A stretch of 64,000 nt of DNA from Saccharopolyspora thermophila. Lineage in GTDB: Bacteria; Actinomycetota; Actinomycetes; Mycobacteriales; Pseudonocardiaceae. Shown piece by piece: positions 28,750-36,151 of this stretch. How positions within the stretch are numbered: position 1 is the stretch's first letter; each line of letters opens with the position of its first letter. Location: positions 124,001-188,000 of the forward strand of contig NZ_BMMT01000003.1 of assembly GCF_014646075.1 (NCBI RefSeq), written 5' to 3'. The position numbers and the translations under genes were made by a program. Under the pieces are notes generated by a model. That model made no database searches. It was not told where the DNA came from and saw only the letters and a program-made list of their open reading frames with translations.

Positions 28750-29056
28750 TCCGCGCTCGCGTGCACGCTCTCTTCCCGTTCTTCCCGGAGTGATCCGGCG
28801 GTTGACAGGGTCCGCCGCGCTGGGCCGACAAGCCACCCCGCGACGCCTTTCCGCAGGTCAGAAAGCGTACGCCGGGCGAGTGCGAGGACAACGACGGGCC
28901 AGCGCCGTAGTCACGCGTTACCGCCGGAAGAGTGATCAACATCTCACTCATCTGCACGTGCATTTAACCGTGCATCTGCACCTGCTAACGTGAGTGCACG
29001 ATCAACTGCACGTGCAGATGATCGTGCAGAGTTATTCGGGGAAGGGTGGGGTTCGG
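28750..29056. promoter_or_regulatory. operator region with a 34-bp palindrome before the DUF397 gene
   Basis: This gap holds the densest repeat structure of the window. TGCACGATCA (28995-29004) and TGATCGTGCA (29019-29028) are exact inverted repeats flanking the 12-bp palindrome CTGCACGTGCAG (29006-29017). Together they make a 34-bp palindrome broken at two bases. A second copy of the core, TGCACGTGCA, lies at 28953-28962, and CATCTGCAC recurs at 28949 and 28973, 24 bases apart. The first 190 bases after the regulator gene show nothing. A multi-site operator for the adjacent Scr1-type regulator is the natural reading. Confidence 0.65.
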
Positions 29057-29293
29057 ATGACGGACATCCGCAACGGCATGCCCGCGAAGCAGCTTCCCGA
29101 CGTGGTGTGGCGGAAGAGCCGCCACAGCGGAGCGGTGGGCAACTGCGTCGAATTGGCACCACTGGTCGACGGCGGGATCGCCGTCAGAAACTCGCGCTAC
29201 CCCGATGGCCCAGCACTGGTGTACAGCCGGGACGAAATCGCCGCATTTCTCCATGGGGCCAAGGACGGGGAGTTCGACGATCTGATCGTCTGA
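29057..29293 (+). CDS. DUF397 domain protein
   Basis: A 78-residue DUF397 protein. It has the family pattern VVWRKSRHSGAVGNCVELA (residues about 16-34), then GIAVRNSRYPDGPALVY, and a C-terminal acidic tail. The ATG at 29057 has a purine-rich GAAGGGTGGGG site; a GTG further upstream (28994) would put 21 codons inside the palindrome and is unlikely. Such proteins are partners or targets of the Scr1/WhiJ-type regulators encoded just upstream, in development or toxin-antitoxin-like control. The molecular activity is not settled. Confidence 0.88.
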   Translation: MTDIRNGMPAKQLPDVVWRKSRHSGAVGNCVELAPLVDGGIAVRNSRYPDGPALVYSRDEIAAFLHGAKDGEFDDLIV

Positions 29294-29357
29294 CGCACCG
29301 GCGTCCGAGGCTCCAGCCATGGTCGACGTAGCCCTTACGAGGAAATTCGGTGGCGCC

Positions 29358-29714
29358 ATGAACGAGATAACGAACGGCCTACAGGCGCTGGTGGCCCGCG
29401 GATTCCAGTTCGCGCACCCGCGCGACGCCAACGGCGGACTGGTCGCAGTGGTCGGCATCCGCGTGCACCGCGGCGTGTTCGACATCCTGCAGTTGTTCGG
29501 GGAGACCGACGCCGACGCGGCGCGTATCCCCGGCGACGAACCGGACGTGCTGTTCCCGAGCAAGGTGCTGTGGCGGACCACCGGCCCGGCCCGCGAGGTG
29601 ATCAACGACCTGCTCGCCCTGTCCGAACCGGCACCGGAACTGGGCGCGCAACCCAAGGGCTGCTGGCTGCCCGCCCACGCGGGCCGCTCGACCTGGCTGG
29701 CCGCGTCGGCCTGA
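29358..29714 (+). CDS. conserved actinobacterial protein of unknown function
   Basis: A 118-residue soluble protein. It has the pattern LVARGFQFAHPRDANG near residue 10 and AARIPGDEPDVLFPSKVLWRT near the middle, which recurs in actinobacterial hypothetical proteins. It ends with GCWLPAHAGRSTWLAAS. The start at 29358 gives the family-like N-terminus MNEITNGL; a start at 29319 has a better GAGG site and would add 13 residues. It may be co-transcribed with the DUF397 gene 64 bases upstream. Confidence 0.65.
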   Translation: MNEITNGLQALVARGFQFAHPRDANGGLVAVVGIRVHRGVFDILQLFGETDADAARIPGDEPDVLFPSKVLWRTTGPAREVINDLLALSEPAPELGAQPKGCWLPAHAGRSTWLAASA

Positions 29715-29813
29715 GCCCCCAGAGGCGGACCGCCGCCCCGCAGCCCCGCCCCGACCCCGGCGCCGGTAAATCCATCCGCCGTCCCCCTTCCGGCCCGGGT
29801 GTCCCCCGAAAGA

Positions 29814-29854
29814 ACCGAGTTCCCGCGCCACGGCGCCCGGCGCGGGAACTCGGT
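29814..29854. terminator. bidirectional terminator hairpin
   Basis: A perfect 16-bp stem (29814-29829 with 29839-29854) and a 9-base loop. It lies between the convergent genes ending at 29714 (+) and 29868 (-), so it probably serves both. Confidence 0.8.
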
Positions 29855-29867
29855 CGGGCCACTCCGC

Positions 29868-30572
29868 TCAACCCACCTCGTACATGGGATTGGGCAGCTT
29901 CACCGGGCGTTCGGCGTGGCCTCCGTCGAGGTCGGACTGCTGGTCCCCGACATTGAGGACGATCCGGTAGCCCTGCCGCTCGATGTCCGCCCGGGCCCCG
30001 CTCTTGTACGGCACCACCGACGGGTTGTGGTCGCCGACCGGCCGCAGGTACAGACCATCCGGTTCCGGGTAGCCCTCCTCGCGCAGGTCCTGCGCGCTGG
30101 CCTGGCGCATCTGCGCGGTGTCCCGGCGGCCGGTGACGAAGAAGACCGCCACGCCGTGCTCGTCGGCGAAGCGCACCAGATCCCGGGTCGCACCGATCGC
30201 GGTCGGCTTGCGGCCCAGTACGAACTCGTCGAACTCCGCCTTGTCGTAGCCGAAGTCGTTGGCCACCTCATAGTCGTAGGTGGACAGACTGGTCTCGTCA
30301 ATGTCCAGCACGACAGCCGGTTTCGGCACGCCCTGCTGCAATCGGTGCGCCAGGTACCGCCGGGCCTGCTCGTCGATGCGGGCGATGTCGGCGTCCCAGC
30401 GACCCGAATCGTGGTACTCCACAATGGACTGCTTGAGGTCGGACAGGTTCGGTCGCGGCTCACCGGACGCGCCACCGGCGCCCTGGGCGGCGGCACAGCC
30501 GCTGGCGAGCGCGCCGACCAGCGCGAGAGCCGCGGCCGTCGAGGCGCGGTGGGTTGGCGTGGAACGGGACAA
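29868..30572 (-). CDS. HAD-type acid phosphatase lipoprotein (class B/lipoprotein e(P4)-like)
   Basis: A 234-residue exported phosphatase. The TTG start at 30572 has AGGAGG nine bases upstream and leads a signal peptide ending in the Cys of GALASGC, a lipobox-like site. The mature part has HAD motif I VLDIDETSLS (nucleophile Asp and Asp+2), motif II with Thr in FVTGRRD, and motif III/IV region LNVGDQQSDL. This makes it a periplasmic-side phosphomonoesterase that may salvage phosphate from nucleotides. The annotated start matters: longer frames upstream lack a signal peptide. Confidence 0.88.
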   Translation of the reverse strand: MSRSTPTHRASTAAALALVGALASGCAAAQGAGGASGEPRPNLSDLKQSIVEYHDSGRWDADIARIDEQARRYLAHRLQQGVPKPAVVLDIDETSLSTYDYEVANDFGYDKAEFDEFVLGRKPTAIGATRDLVRFADEHGVAVFFVTGRRDTAQMRQASAQDLREEGYPEPDGLYLRPVGDHNPSVVPYKSGARADIERQGYRIVLNVGDQQSDLDGGHAERPVKLPNPMYEVG

Positions 30573-30808
30573 GTCAGGAAACCTCCTTGCGCGGTGATCC
30601 AGACACATGCGCGCCCCGTCGTGCTCAGCTGGAGCGCTGATCACCGGCGCGCAGCCGCTACGACGATAGTTCCGCGGGGCTGCGGGCACCGGGCAGTTCA
30701 GCCAGCCTGGGGTAGGGCGCCGGTGCCGCCGCGAGCCGGTGCCGCGTGTCGGTCACCGGCGTTACGGTCATCGGACCGGACCCGGTCCCGCGAGGGGAGG
30801 CAGCGGGT

Positions 30809-31585
30809 ATGCCGAACGCCGCAGTGCATGCCGCGCGATTTCTCGCCGACCACGCCACCGACCCGATCAGGCTGGCTGACGTCGCGGACTACGTCGGCTA
30901 CAGCCCGTTTCACCTGGCCAGGTGCTTCGAGCGGGTGCTCGGCGTGCCTCCGGGCCAGTTCCTGGCCGCGCACCGCTTCCACCGCGCCAAGCAGCTGCTG
31001 CTCGCCGGCGACGACCGGATCGCCGACATCTGCTTCGCGGTCGGGTTCAACTCGATCGGCACCTTCACCCGGCGGTTCGTCGAGGTCGTCGGGGTCAGCC
31101 CGACCGAGTTCCGCCGCCTGCCGGACGCCCTGACCGACGCACCACCGGAACCGGTGCACGTGCCGGGCCCGGTGCCGCACGGCGGCGCCGTCACCGGCTC
31201 GGCCCGCATCAGCCCGGCGGCCCAGGCCACCCTCGGTCCGGCCGCGGTGTACGTGGGGCTGTTCCCGCGCCGGTCCGCGCGCGGCATCCCGGTTAGCGGG
31301 GCGCTGCTCGACGACACCGGCGAGTTCGCGCTCACCGGTGTCCCGCCGGGGGACTACTGGCTGCTGTCCACCGCCCTGGCGTCCCGGGCCGACGCTTCCA
31401 CCCAGCTCGTCCCCGCGCGCAGCGTCCTCGGCAGCTCGCCACGCCCGGTGCACATCTGCGCCCAGCAGCGGCACCACCACCGCGACCTGCTGCTCGACCT
31501 CGCCGCCGACTGGATGGCGCCCGTGCTGGTCGCGCTGCCGCCGCTGGCCTCCCCCATTGCGCAAGATCGGAGAAGACAGGGCTGA
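30809..31585 (+). CDS. AraC family transcriptional regulator with N-terminal DNA-binding domain
   Basis: A 258-residue regulator. The two helix-turn-helix motifs of the AraC domain are at the N-terminus (about residues 5-105; ADVADYVGYSPFHLARCFERV and DICFAVGFNSIGTFTRRFVEVVG), the reverse of most AraC proteins. A C-terminal effector-type domain of about 120 residues follows. The ATG at 30809 has GGGGAGG nine bases upstream; a start at 30746 is less likely. It runs into the BNR-MoaD pair 59 bases downstream and may regulate it. Effector unknown. Confidence 0.87.
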   Translation: MPNAAVHAARFLADHATDPIRLADVADYVGYSPFHLARCFERVLGVPPGQFLAAHRFHRAKQLLLAGDDRIADICFAVGFNSIGTFTRRFVEVVGVSPTEFRRLPDALTDAPPEPVHVPGPVPHGGAVTGSARISPAAQATLGPAAVYVGLFPRRSARGIPVSGALLDDTGEFALTGVPPGDYWLLSTALASRADASTQLVPARSVLGSSPRPVHICAQQRHHHRDLLLDLAADWMAPVLVALPPLASPIAQDRRRQG

Positions 31586-31643
31586 CCGACAGGTCTAGCG
31601 TGACCAGCGACAGACGCCCCTGGGGACGGTCAAGGAGTGCAGG

Positions 31644-32759
31644 ATGAGCCGGGTTCGAGTTCTGGTCGGCACCCGCAAGGGCGCCTTCGTGCTGACCGCC
31701 GACGGCACACGGCAGGACTGGGAGATCAGCGGGCCGTACTTCGGCGGCTGGCAGGTCTACCACCTCAAGGGATCGCCGACCGCCCCGGACCGGCTCTACG
31801 CGTCGCAGTCGCTGGGCTGGTTCGGCCAGCTCATCCAACGCTCCGACGACGGTGGCCGGACCTGGGAGCCGGTGGACAACGCCTTCACCTACGAGGGCAG
31901 TCCCGGCACCCACCAGTGGTACGACGGCACGCCGCACCCGTGGGAGTTCGAGCGGGTCTGGCACCTGGAGCCGTCGCCGACCGACCCGGACACGGTGTAC
32001 GCCGGGGTCGAGGACGCGGCGCTGTTCCGCACCACCGACGGTGGCCAGTCCTGGCACGAGCTCCCGGCGCTGCGGGAGCACGAGTCGGCCGCGGGGTGGC
32101 AGCCGGGTGCGGGAGGTCTGTGCCTGCACACGATCATCCACGCGCCGGACAACCCCGACCGCCTCTTCGCCGCGATCTCGGCGGCCGGGGTGTTCCGCAC
32201 CGACGACGGGGGCAAGAGCTGGCAGCCGATCAACCGCGGCCTGCACTCGCAGGGCATCCCGGACCCCGACGCCGCGGTCGGGCACTGCGTGCACCGCATC
32301 GCGCTGCACCAGGCGCGGCCGAACGTGCTGTTCATGCAGAAGCACTGGGACGTGATGCGCAGCGACGACGCCGGCGAGTCGTGGTACGAGATCAGCGGCG
32401 ACCTGCCCTCCAACTTCGGGTTCCCCATCGAGGTACACGCCCACGAACCCGACACGGTGTACGTCGTGCCGATCAAGAGCGACGAGCAGCACTACCCGCC
32501 GGACGGCAGGCTGCGCGTGTACCGCAGCCGGGTCGGCGGGCACGAGTGGGAGCCGCTGACCGACGGGCTGCCGCAGAGCAACTGCTACGTCAACGTGCTG
32601 CGGGACGCCATGGCGGTCGACTCGCTGGACGACTGCGGCGTCTACTTCGGCACCACGGGTGGCCAGGTGTACGTCTCGGCCGACGCCGGGAACAGCTGGC
32701 GACCGATCGTCCGGGACCTCCCGGCGGTGCTGTCGGTGGAGGTGCAGACGCTGCCATGA
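31644..32759 (+). CDS. BNR/VPS10-type beta-propeller repeat protein
   Basis: A 371-residue cytoplasmic protein (no signal peptide) made of sialidase-type BNR repeats. Asp-box motifs appear as [30 protein letters not shown] and SADAGNSW, spaced as blades of a propeller. The catalytic residues of sialidases are not evident, so an enzyme role is doubtful; members are labelled exo-alpha-sialidase or sortilin-like. The last base pair of its TGA overlaps the start of the MoaD-like gene (ATGA, 32756-32759), so the two are translated together. That coupling is the best clue to function. Confidence 0.9.
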   Translation: MSRVRVLVGTRKGAFVLTADGTRQDWEISGPYFGGWQVYHLKGSPTAPDRLYASQSLGWFGQLIQRSDDGGRTWEPVDNAFTYEGSPGTHQWYDGTPHPWEFERVWHLEPSPTDPDTVYAGVEDAALFRTTDGGQSWHELPALREHESAAGWQPGAGGLCLHTIIHAPDNPDRLFAAISAAGVFRTDDGGKSWQPINRGLHSQGIPDPDAAVGHCVHRIALHQARPNVLFMQKHWDVMRSDDAGESWYEISGDLPSNFGFPIEVHAHEPDTVYVVPIKSDEQHYPPDGRLRVYRSRVGGHEWEPLTDGLPQSNCYVNVLRDAMAVDSLDDCGVYFGTTGGQVYVSADAGNSWRPIVRDLPAVLSVEVQTLP

Positions 32760-33055
32760 TCCGGGTCGCACTCCCCACCCACCTGCGCAACCTCGCCAGG
32801 ATCACCGACCACGAGGTGCTGCTGGACGTCGACGAGCCGGTGACGCAGCGGGCGGTCCTCGACGCGCTCGAGGACCGGTTCCCGATGCTGCGCGGCACGG
32901 TCCGCGACCAGCAGACGCAGCGCCGGCGCGCCTTCATTCGGTTCTTCGCCTGCGAGGAGGACCGCTCCCACGACTCCCCGGACGACCCGCTGCCGCCGGA
33001 GGTGGTCAGCGGAAAGGAGCCGTACCTGATCGTCGGCGCGATGGCGGGCGGCTGA
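32756..33055 (+). CDS. MoaD/ThiS-like sulfur-carrier family protein ending in Gly-Gly
   Basis: A 99-residue beta-grasp protein. The N-terminus [13 protein letters not shown] and the middle [17 protein letters not shown] follow the MoaD pattern, and the chain ends AMAGG, the diglycine tail that MoaD, ThiS and Urm1 need for adenylation and thiocarboxylation. An insertion of about 15 residues (near 60-80) is longer than in classical MoaD. No adenylating enzyme or MoaE gene is adjacent. Translational coupling to the BNR-repeat gene suggests a shared job, not molybdopterin synthesis as such. Confidence 0.88.
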   Translation: MIRVALPTHLRNLARITDHEVLLDVDEPVTQRAVLDALEDRFPMLRGTVRDQQTQRRRAFIRFFACEEDRSHDSPDDPLPPEVVSGKEPYLIVGAMAGG

Positions 33056-33256
33056 GGAGCGTTCGGGATACCCGCGAGTACCTCGCGACCGACGATCCTG
33101 TGTGGACGCTTCCGCATTCCGCCGCACACCACCGGTTCCGCCACCGGCACCGCCGCGCGAAACCATCCCCGCAGCCTCTAATGGGTGGTCAACTCGGATC
33201 GTGGGCGTGTTGGCGTGCCGACGGGTGATCTCGGTGGCAGGTTGTGCCGCGTCGAT

Positions 33257-33297
33257 CCGCCGGTCGACGTCCGGTTCCTGGCGGAACCGACCGGCGG
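33257..33297 (+). promoter_or_regulatory. long hairpin in the leader of the first Gly/Asn-rich gene
   Basis: CCGCCGGT (33257-33264) pairs with ACCGGCGG (33290-33297), and GGTTCC (33273-33278) with GGAACC (33283-33288), forming a two-part stem with an internal loop 40 bases before the GTG at 33338. The remaining bases from 33056 hold nothing recognisable. It may be a leader structure or a terminator of the upstream MoaD operon; no T-run follows. Confidence 0.45.
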
Positions 33298-33337
33298 CAC
33301 GACGCAGTCAGCAACCATCGAGATCGGAGTCTGCGAA

Positions 33338-33655
33338 GTGCGTAGTTCGGTTCGTGCGCTGTTCGCCGGTGTCGCTGCCGCCGGGATGCTCGCGATGGGC
33401 GCCACGCCCGCGCTGGCCGCGAAGGACAGCAAGAAGGAGTCCGACGACGACTCCACCGTCACCGCGGCCGCCGAGGGTGGCGACGGCGGCAACGGCGGCA
33501 ACGGCGGGTTCGCCCTGAACATCTGCCCGGCGATCGGGATCCTCGCCAAGGCCGAGGCGGACTGCAGCGCCGCGAACGGCGGCGACGCCAACGGCGGCGA
33601 CGCGGACGCGTGGGCCGAGGACGACAGCAACGAGATCGAGCGGTATCGGGACTAA
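33338..33655 (+). CDS. small secreted Gly/Asn/Asp-rich two-cysteine protein, paralogue 1
   Basis: A 105-residue exported protein of a family seen four times here. A signal peptide (residues 1-26, cut near TPALAAK) is followed by an acidic/Ser patch (KESDDDSTVTAAAEGG), the repeat GGDGGNGGNGG, a hydrophobic segment bounded by two cysteines (NICPAIGILAKAEADC), and a second Gly/Asn/Asp segment. The tail is charged. GTG start with GGAG eight bases upstream. No family known to me; composition suggests an extended, secreted surface or matrix protein. Confidence 0.75.
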   Translation: MRSSVRALFAGVAAAGMLAMGATPALAAKDSKKESDDDSTVTAAAEGGDGGNGGNGGFALNICPAIGILAKAEADCSAANGGDANGGDADAWAEDDSNEIERYRD

Positions 33656-33666
33656 ACACCGCTGCC

Positions 33667-33708
33667 GGGTCAGGGGGGTCCGCGGGTACCGGATCTCTCC
33701 CCTGACCC
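33667..33708 (+). terminator. hairpin after paralogue 1
   Basis: GGGTCAGGGG (33667-33676) pairs with CCCCTGACCC (33699-33708); 10 bp, loop of 22 bases that can pair further. It starts 12 bases past the stop. Confidence 0.6.
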
Positions 33709-33759
33709 ACCGGCCCGATGGCGGTCGGCTCAGATCGAACGACCTGAAACGGAGTACCA

Positions 33760-34041
33760 GTGACCAGTTCTGTTCGCCTGCTCGGCACCGCCGTCGCCCT
33801 CGGTACGAGCCTGCTGGCGGCGGGCCTGCTGCCCTCGGCGGCCGCGTTCGCCGACAGCGACATCGGCAAGGCCGGCGACGTGGGCGAGGACGGCGCCGGG
33901 TTCAGCGTGTGTAAGCCGATCAGCTTCACCGGCCAGATCACGGTGCAATGCTCGGTCGCCCCGAACGGCGGGGCTGCCGACGGCGAGGCAACGGCGGCTG
34001 TCGCGGAGTCCGAGGAGGACTCGGAGAGCTCGGACGACTGA
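33760..34041 (+). CDS. small secreted two-cysteine protein, paralogue 2 (divergent)
   Basis: A 93-residue exported protein. The signal peptide spans about residues 1-31, ending near AAAFADS. The mature part has an acidic Gly-rich segment, then a two-cysteine core (VCKPISFTGQITVQC) and a Gly/Ala/Glu/Ser acidic tail. Cysteine spacing and layout match paralogue 1, but the Gly-Asn repeat is reduced to PNGGAADGE. GTG start with GGAG six bases upstream. Separate promoter likely, since hairpins lie on both sides. Confidence 0.7.
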   Translation: MTSSVRLLGTAVALGTSLLAAGLLPSAAAFADSDIGKAGDVGEDGAGFSVCKPISFTGQITVQCSVAPNGGAADGEATAAVAESEEDSESSDD

Positions 34042-34063
34042 GGCGACACCGCGCGCCCACGGA

Positions 34064-34094
34064 AAGTGCCGACCCCGCTGTGGGGTCGGCACTT
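34064..34094 (+). terminator. terminator after paralogue 2
   Basis: A perfect 13-bp stem (34064-34076 with 34082-34094) and 5-base loop, 22 bases past the stop. Confidence 0.8.
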
Positions 34095-34119
34095 CTGCGT
34101 TCGGGGGCGGGAAAAGCGG

Positions 34120-34151
34120 CGGGGCCGACCGCTGGTGTGCGGCCGGCCCCG
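34120..34151 (-). terminator. terminator for paralogue 3
   Basis: CGGGGCCG (34120-34127) pairs with CGGCCCCG (34144-34151), and the stem extends inward past one mismatch to a 4-base TGGT loop. It lies 26 bases past the stop of the minus-strand gene; on that strand it is followed by CTTTTC. Confidence 0.65.
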
Positions 34152-34177
34152 TTTCGCGCGCGGGAAGTCGCCGAGCG

Positions 34178-34501
34178 CTACTTCCGCTTCTTGATGTGGT
34201 ACTCGCGGTCGTTGTTGTCGTCCTCCGCGTAGGCGTCCGCGTCACCGCCGTTGGCGTTGCCGCCGTCGCCGGCGGAGCAGCTGGCCTTCGCCGGGGCCAG
34301 CAGCGCGATGGACGGGCAGATGTTCAGGCCGAAACCACCGTTGCCACCGTTGCCCCCGTCGCCGCCCTCAGCGGCCGCAGTGACCGTGGAGTCGTCGTCG
34401 GACTCCTTGTCCTTGCTCTTGGCCGCGAGGGCGGGCGATGCGCCCGCAGCCAGCATCCCGGCTGCGAGAGCCCCGGCGAGCATGAACCGAACAGTGCGCA
34501 C
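34178..34501 (-). CDS. small secreted Gly/Asn/Asp-rich two-cysteine protein, paralogue 3
   Basis: A 107-residue exported protein, clearly the closest relative of paralogue 1 in sequence but on the opposite strand. The signal peptide ends near SPALAAK. It then has the same KESDDDSTVTAAAEGG stretch, GGDGGNGGNGG, the two-cysteine core NICPSIALLAPAKASC, and GDGGNANGGDADAYAEDD. The C-terminus is basic (HIKKRK). GTG start with GGAG six bases upstream. The pair 1/3 looks like an inverted duplication. Confidence 0.75.
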   Translation of the reverse strand: MRTVRFMLAGALAAGMLAAGASPALAAKSKDKESDDDSTVTAAAEGGDGGNGGNGGFGLNICPSIALLAPAKASCSAGDGGNANGGDADAYAEDDNNDREYHIKKRK

Positions 34502-34672
34502 TACGTACTCCGATCTGGATGGATACCACAGAGTCGAATTCCGGCTTCGCGCCGGGAACGCGCGACCGAACCAGAATCGACGCGTGGACTCTGGCACCGG
34601 AGCGGCCGTCACGCACAGACCGACATGCGGGCGACACCCCGAAGTCACCCAGAGGTGCGATGGGGGCGCGCG

Positions 34673-34714
34673 AAAAAAGAGCGTGCCGACCGGCACTGGC
34701 CGATCGGCACGCTC
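34673..34714 (-). terminator. intrinsic terminator of paralogue 4
   Basis: A 15-bp stem with one mismatch (34679-34693 with 34700-34714) and a 6-base loop. On the minus strand it is followed by TCTTTTTT (complement of 34673-34680), a textbook T-run. It lies 36 bases past the gene's stop. Confidence 0.85.
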
Positions 34715-34749
34715 GGTGCGGACGATCAGGGATGTCCCTTCAGGCGACC

Positions 34750-35040
34750 TCAGTCGTTGTTCGAGGCATGCGAGTCGGCGTCGCCACCCACGCCGTTGCC
34801 GCCGTTGCCCGCGTCGCAGGAGCCTTCGCCCTCGCCGAGGATACCGACGCCGATGCCGCAGATGAGGTTCACGCCGAGGCCGCCGTCGCCGCCCTCGCCG
34901 TCACCACCCTCGGACGTGGCAACCGCGACCTGACCGTCGTCCTTGTGCTTGTCGTGGCCACCGGCGAAGGCCGGGGAACCGACAGCCAGCATCGCCGCAG
35001 CAGCAGCAGTAACACCCAGAAGGCGAATCGACGTACGCAT
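34750..35040 (-). CDS. small secreted Gly-rich two-cysteine protein, paralogue 4
   Basis: A 96-residue exported protein. The signal peptide ends near SPAFAGG. A His/Lys/Asp patch (HDKHKDD) replaces the acidic patch of paralogues 1 and 3. Then come SEGGDGEGGDGG, the core LICGIGVGILGEGEGSC with the same cysteine spacing, and GNGGNGVGGDADSHASNND. ATG start with GGGAG eight bases upstream. The His-rich patch could bind metal, but that is a guess from composition. Confidence 0.72.
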   Translation of the reverse strand: MRTSIRLLGVTAAAAAMLAVGSPAFAGGHDKHKDDGQVAVATSEGGDGEGGDGGLGVNLICGIGVGILGEGEGSCDAGNGGNGVGGDADSHASNND

Positions 35041-35504
35041 TCGATCTACTCCCATCCATGGTTCGGACTGTGCCAAGTCGGCATGTTGGTTCCCGCGATA
35101 TCCGGGAGATTGGGGTGCACCGACCGGCAAGAGAAACGTTCGCACCATTCCGCGGGTTCTGCCATGCCCTGCACCACCAAAGAGATTTGCCCGCCACACG
35201 AGCGGCTGCCCGGTTACTCACCGTCTACATGGGACGACTGTTTCCAGGCAGTCATCTCAACTGATCAGATGATTGAAATCGAGCGACGCGAACAAGATCG
35301 AAACAGTAGAATTGCGCGATCACCTGAAGATCAATTAAGTCCGGATCTGTTGCCGCGGCGAAGAAAACGGCGCTACGGGGAAAACCCTGCTCGGGTGGGT
35401 AGCTCGTTGGTGCCAAGTAGTCCGCGAGTGCCGGGCGTCCCCCGCGGACCCCGCCTAGCGTTCGTAACTGCTTTGCTGACGATCCTCATTTCAGGAGGCA
35501 TGAC
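35041..35504. promoter_or_regulatory. AT-richer divergent intergenic region
   Basis: About 460 bases between divergent starts with no convincing gene. The stretch 35255-35350 is distinctly less GC-rich than the rest of the window and repeats short GATC-type elements (TGATCAGATGATTGAAATCGA and similar). It probably holds the promoters for paralogue 4 and for the secreted protein at 35505. No T-run terminator or RNA was found. Confidence 0.4.
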
Positions 35505-35912
35505 ATGGGAATCCGCCGTGACGTCACGGTCGCCCTGGCCGCCCTGGGCACCCTCGCCGGGGGTGCCGCGGCCACCGCGACGGCCTGGGCCAACCCGCCG
35601 CTGCACGTCGAGATGAGCCAGGTGCGGTGTTTCGACCCCGCGAAGTTCGACCTCACCGCCTGGCTGCCGAAGGGCATCCGGATCGCCCCACAGCCCACGG
35701 TGCTGGTGACCGTCCGCAGCTCCACCGGAGATGCGCGCCCGATCGCGTATTCGGTCACTGTGGACGGTCAACACCGGGCCAGCGGCTCGGTCAGCGGCGG
35801 CGGGATCTCCGCCAACGGCGTCACCGTCGCCAACGGCAGGGCATCCAGGATCGTTGTCACCACCAGCGACAAGGTGGTCGTCCTGGACCGGGTGGTGACC
35901 GGCCGCTGCTGA
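35505..35912 (+). CDS. secreted protein of unknown function
   Basis: A 135-residue exported protein with a signal peptide cut near residue 29 (TATAWANPP). The mature domain of about 105 residues looks beta-rich, with segments PTVLVTVRSS, IAYSVTVDG, SGSVSGGGISANGVTV and RIVVTTSDKVVVLDRVV. It has two cysteines, one near the start (VRCFD) and one as the last residue, which could be bridged. An Ig-like or small adhesin fold is possible. ATG start with AGGAGG seven bases upstream. No family recognised. Confidence 0.75.
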   Translation: MGIRRDVTVALAALGTLAGGAAATATAWANPPLHVEMSQVRCFDPAKFDLTAWLPKGIRIAPQPTVLVTVRSSTGDARPIAYSVTVDGQHRASGSVSGGGISANGVTVANGRASRIVVTTSDKVVVLDRVVTGRC

Positions 35913-35930
35913 TCCGCCCGCACAACGACG

Positions 35931-35966
35931 AGTGGCTCCACCGGGAAACCCGGTGGAGCCACTTTC
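35931..35966 (+). terminator. terminator after the secreted protein at 35505
   Basis: A perfect 15-bp stem (35931-35945 with 35949-35963), loop AAA, followed by TTT. 18 bases past the stop. Confidence 0.85.
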
Positions 35967-36151
35967 GCGAGTGCGGCGCAGGCGGTTCGAAGGGCGAGAG
36001 TCACGCCCTCCAGGGCACGCAGAACTCACCTTGGCTCCGCCCGCGGTGTGCGCTGGCCCGCGAACGGTGACTTTCACGCCACACTCCCGCCTTCTCGGCA
36101 GGATGCCGCGTCCGCAACCGCCAAGCGAGCTACCGACGCGGCGTTGGGTGA

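Noticed and set aside
33338-35040. Reading the Gly/Asn-rich proteins as chaplins
   Set aside because: The chaplin core (C-G-N-x-V..G-L-L-N-P-A-F-G-N-x-C) is absent; only the general layout is similar.
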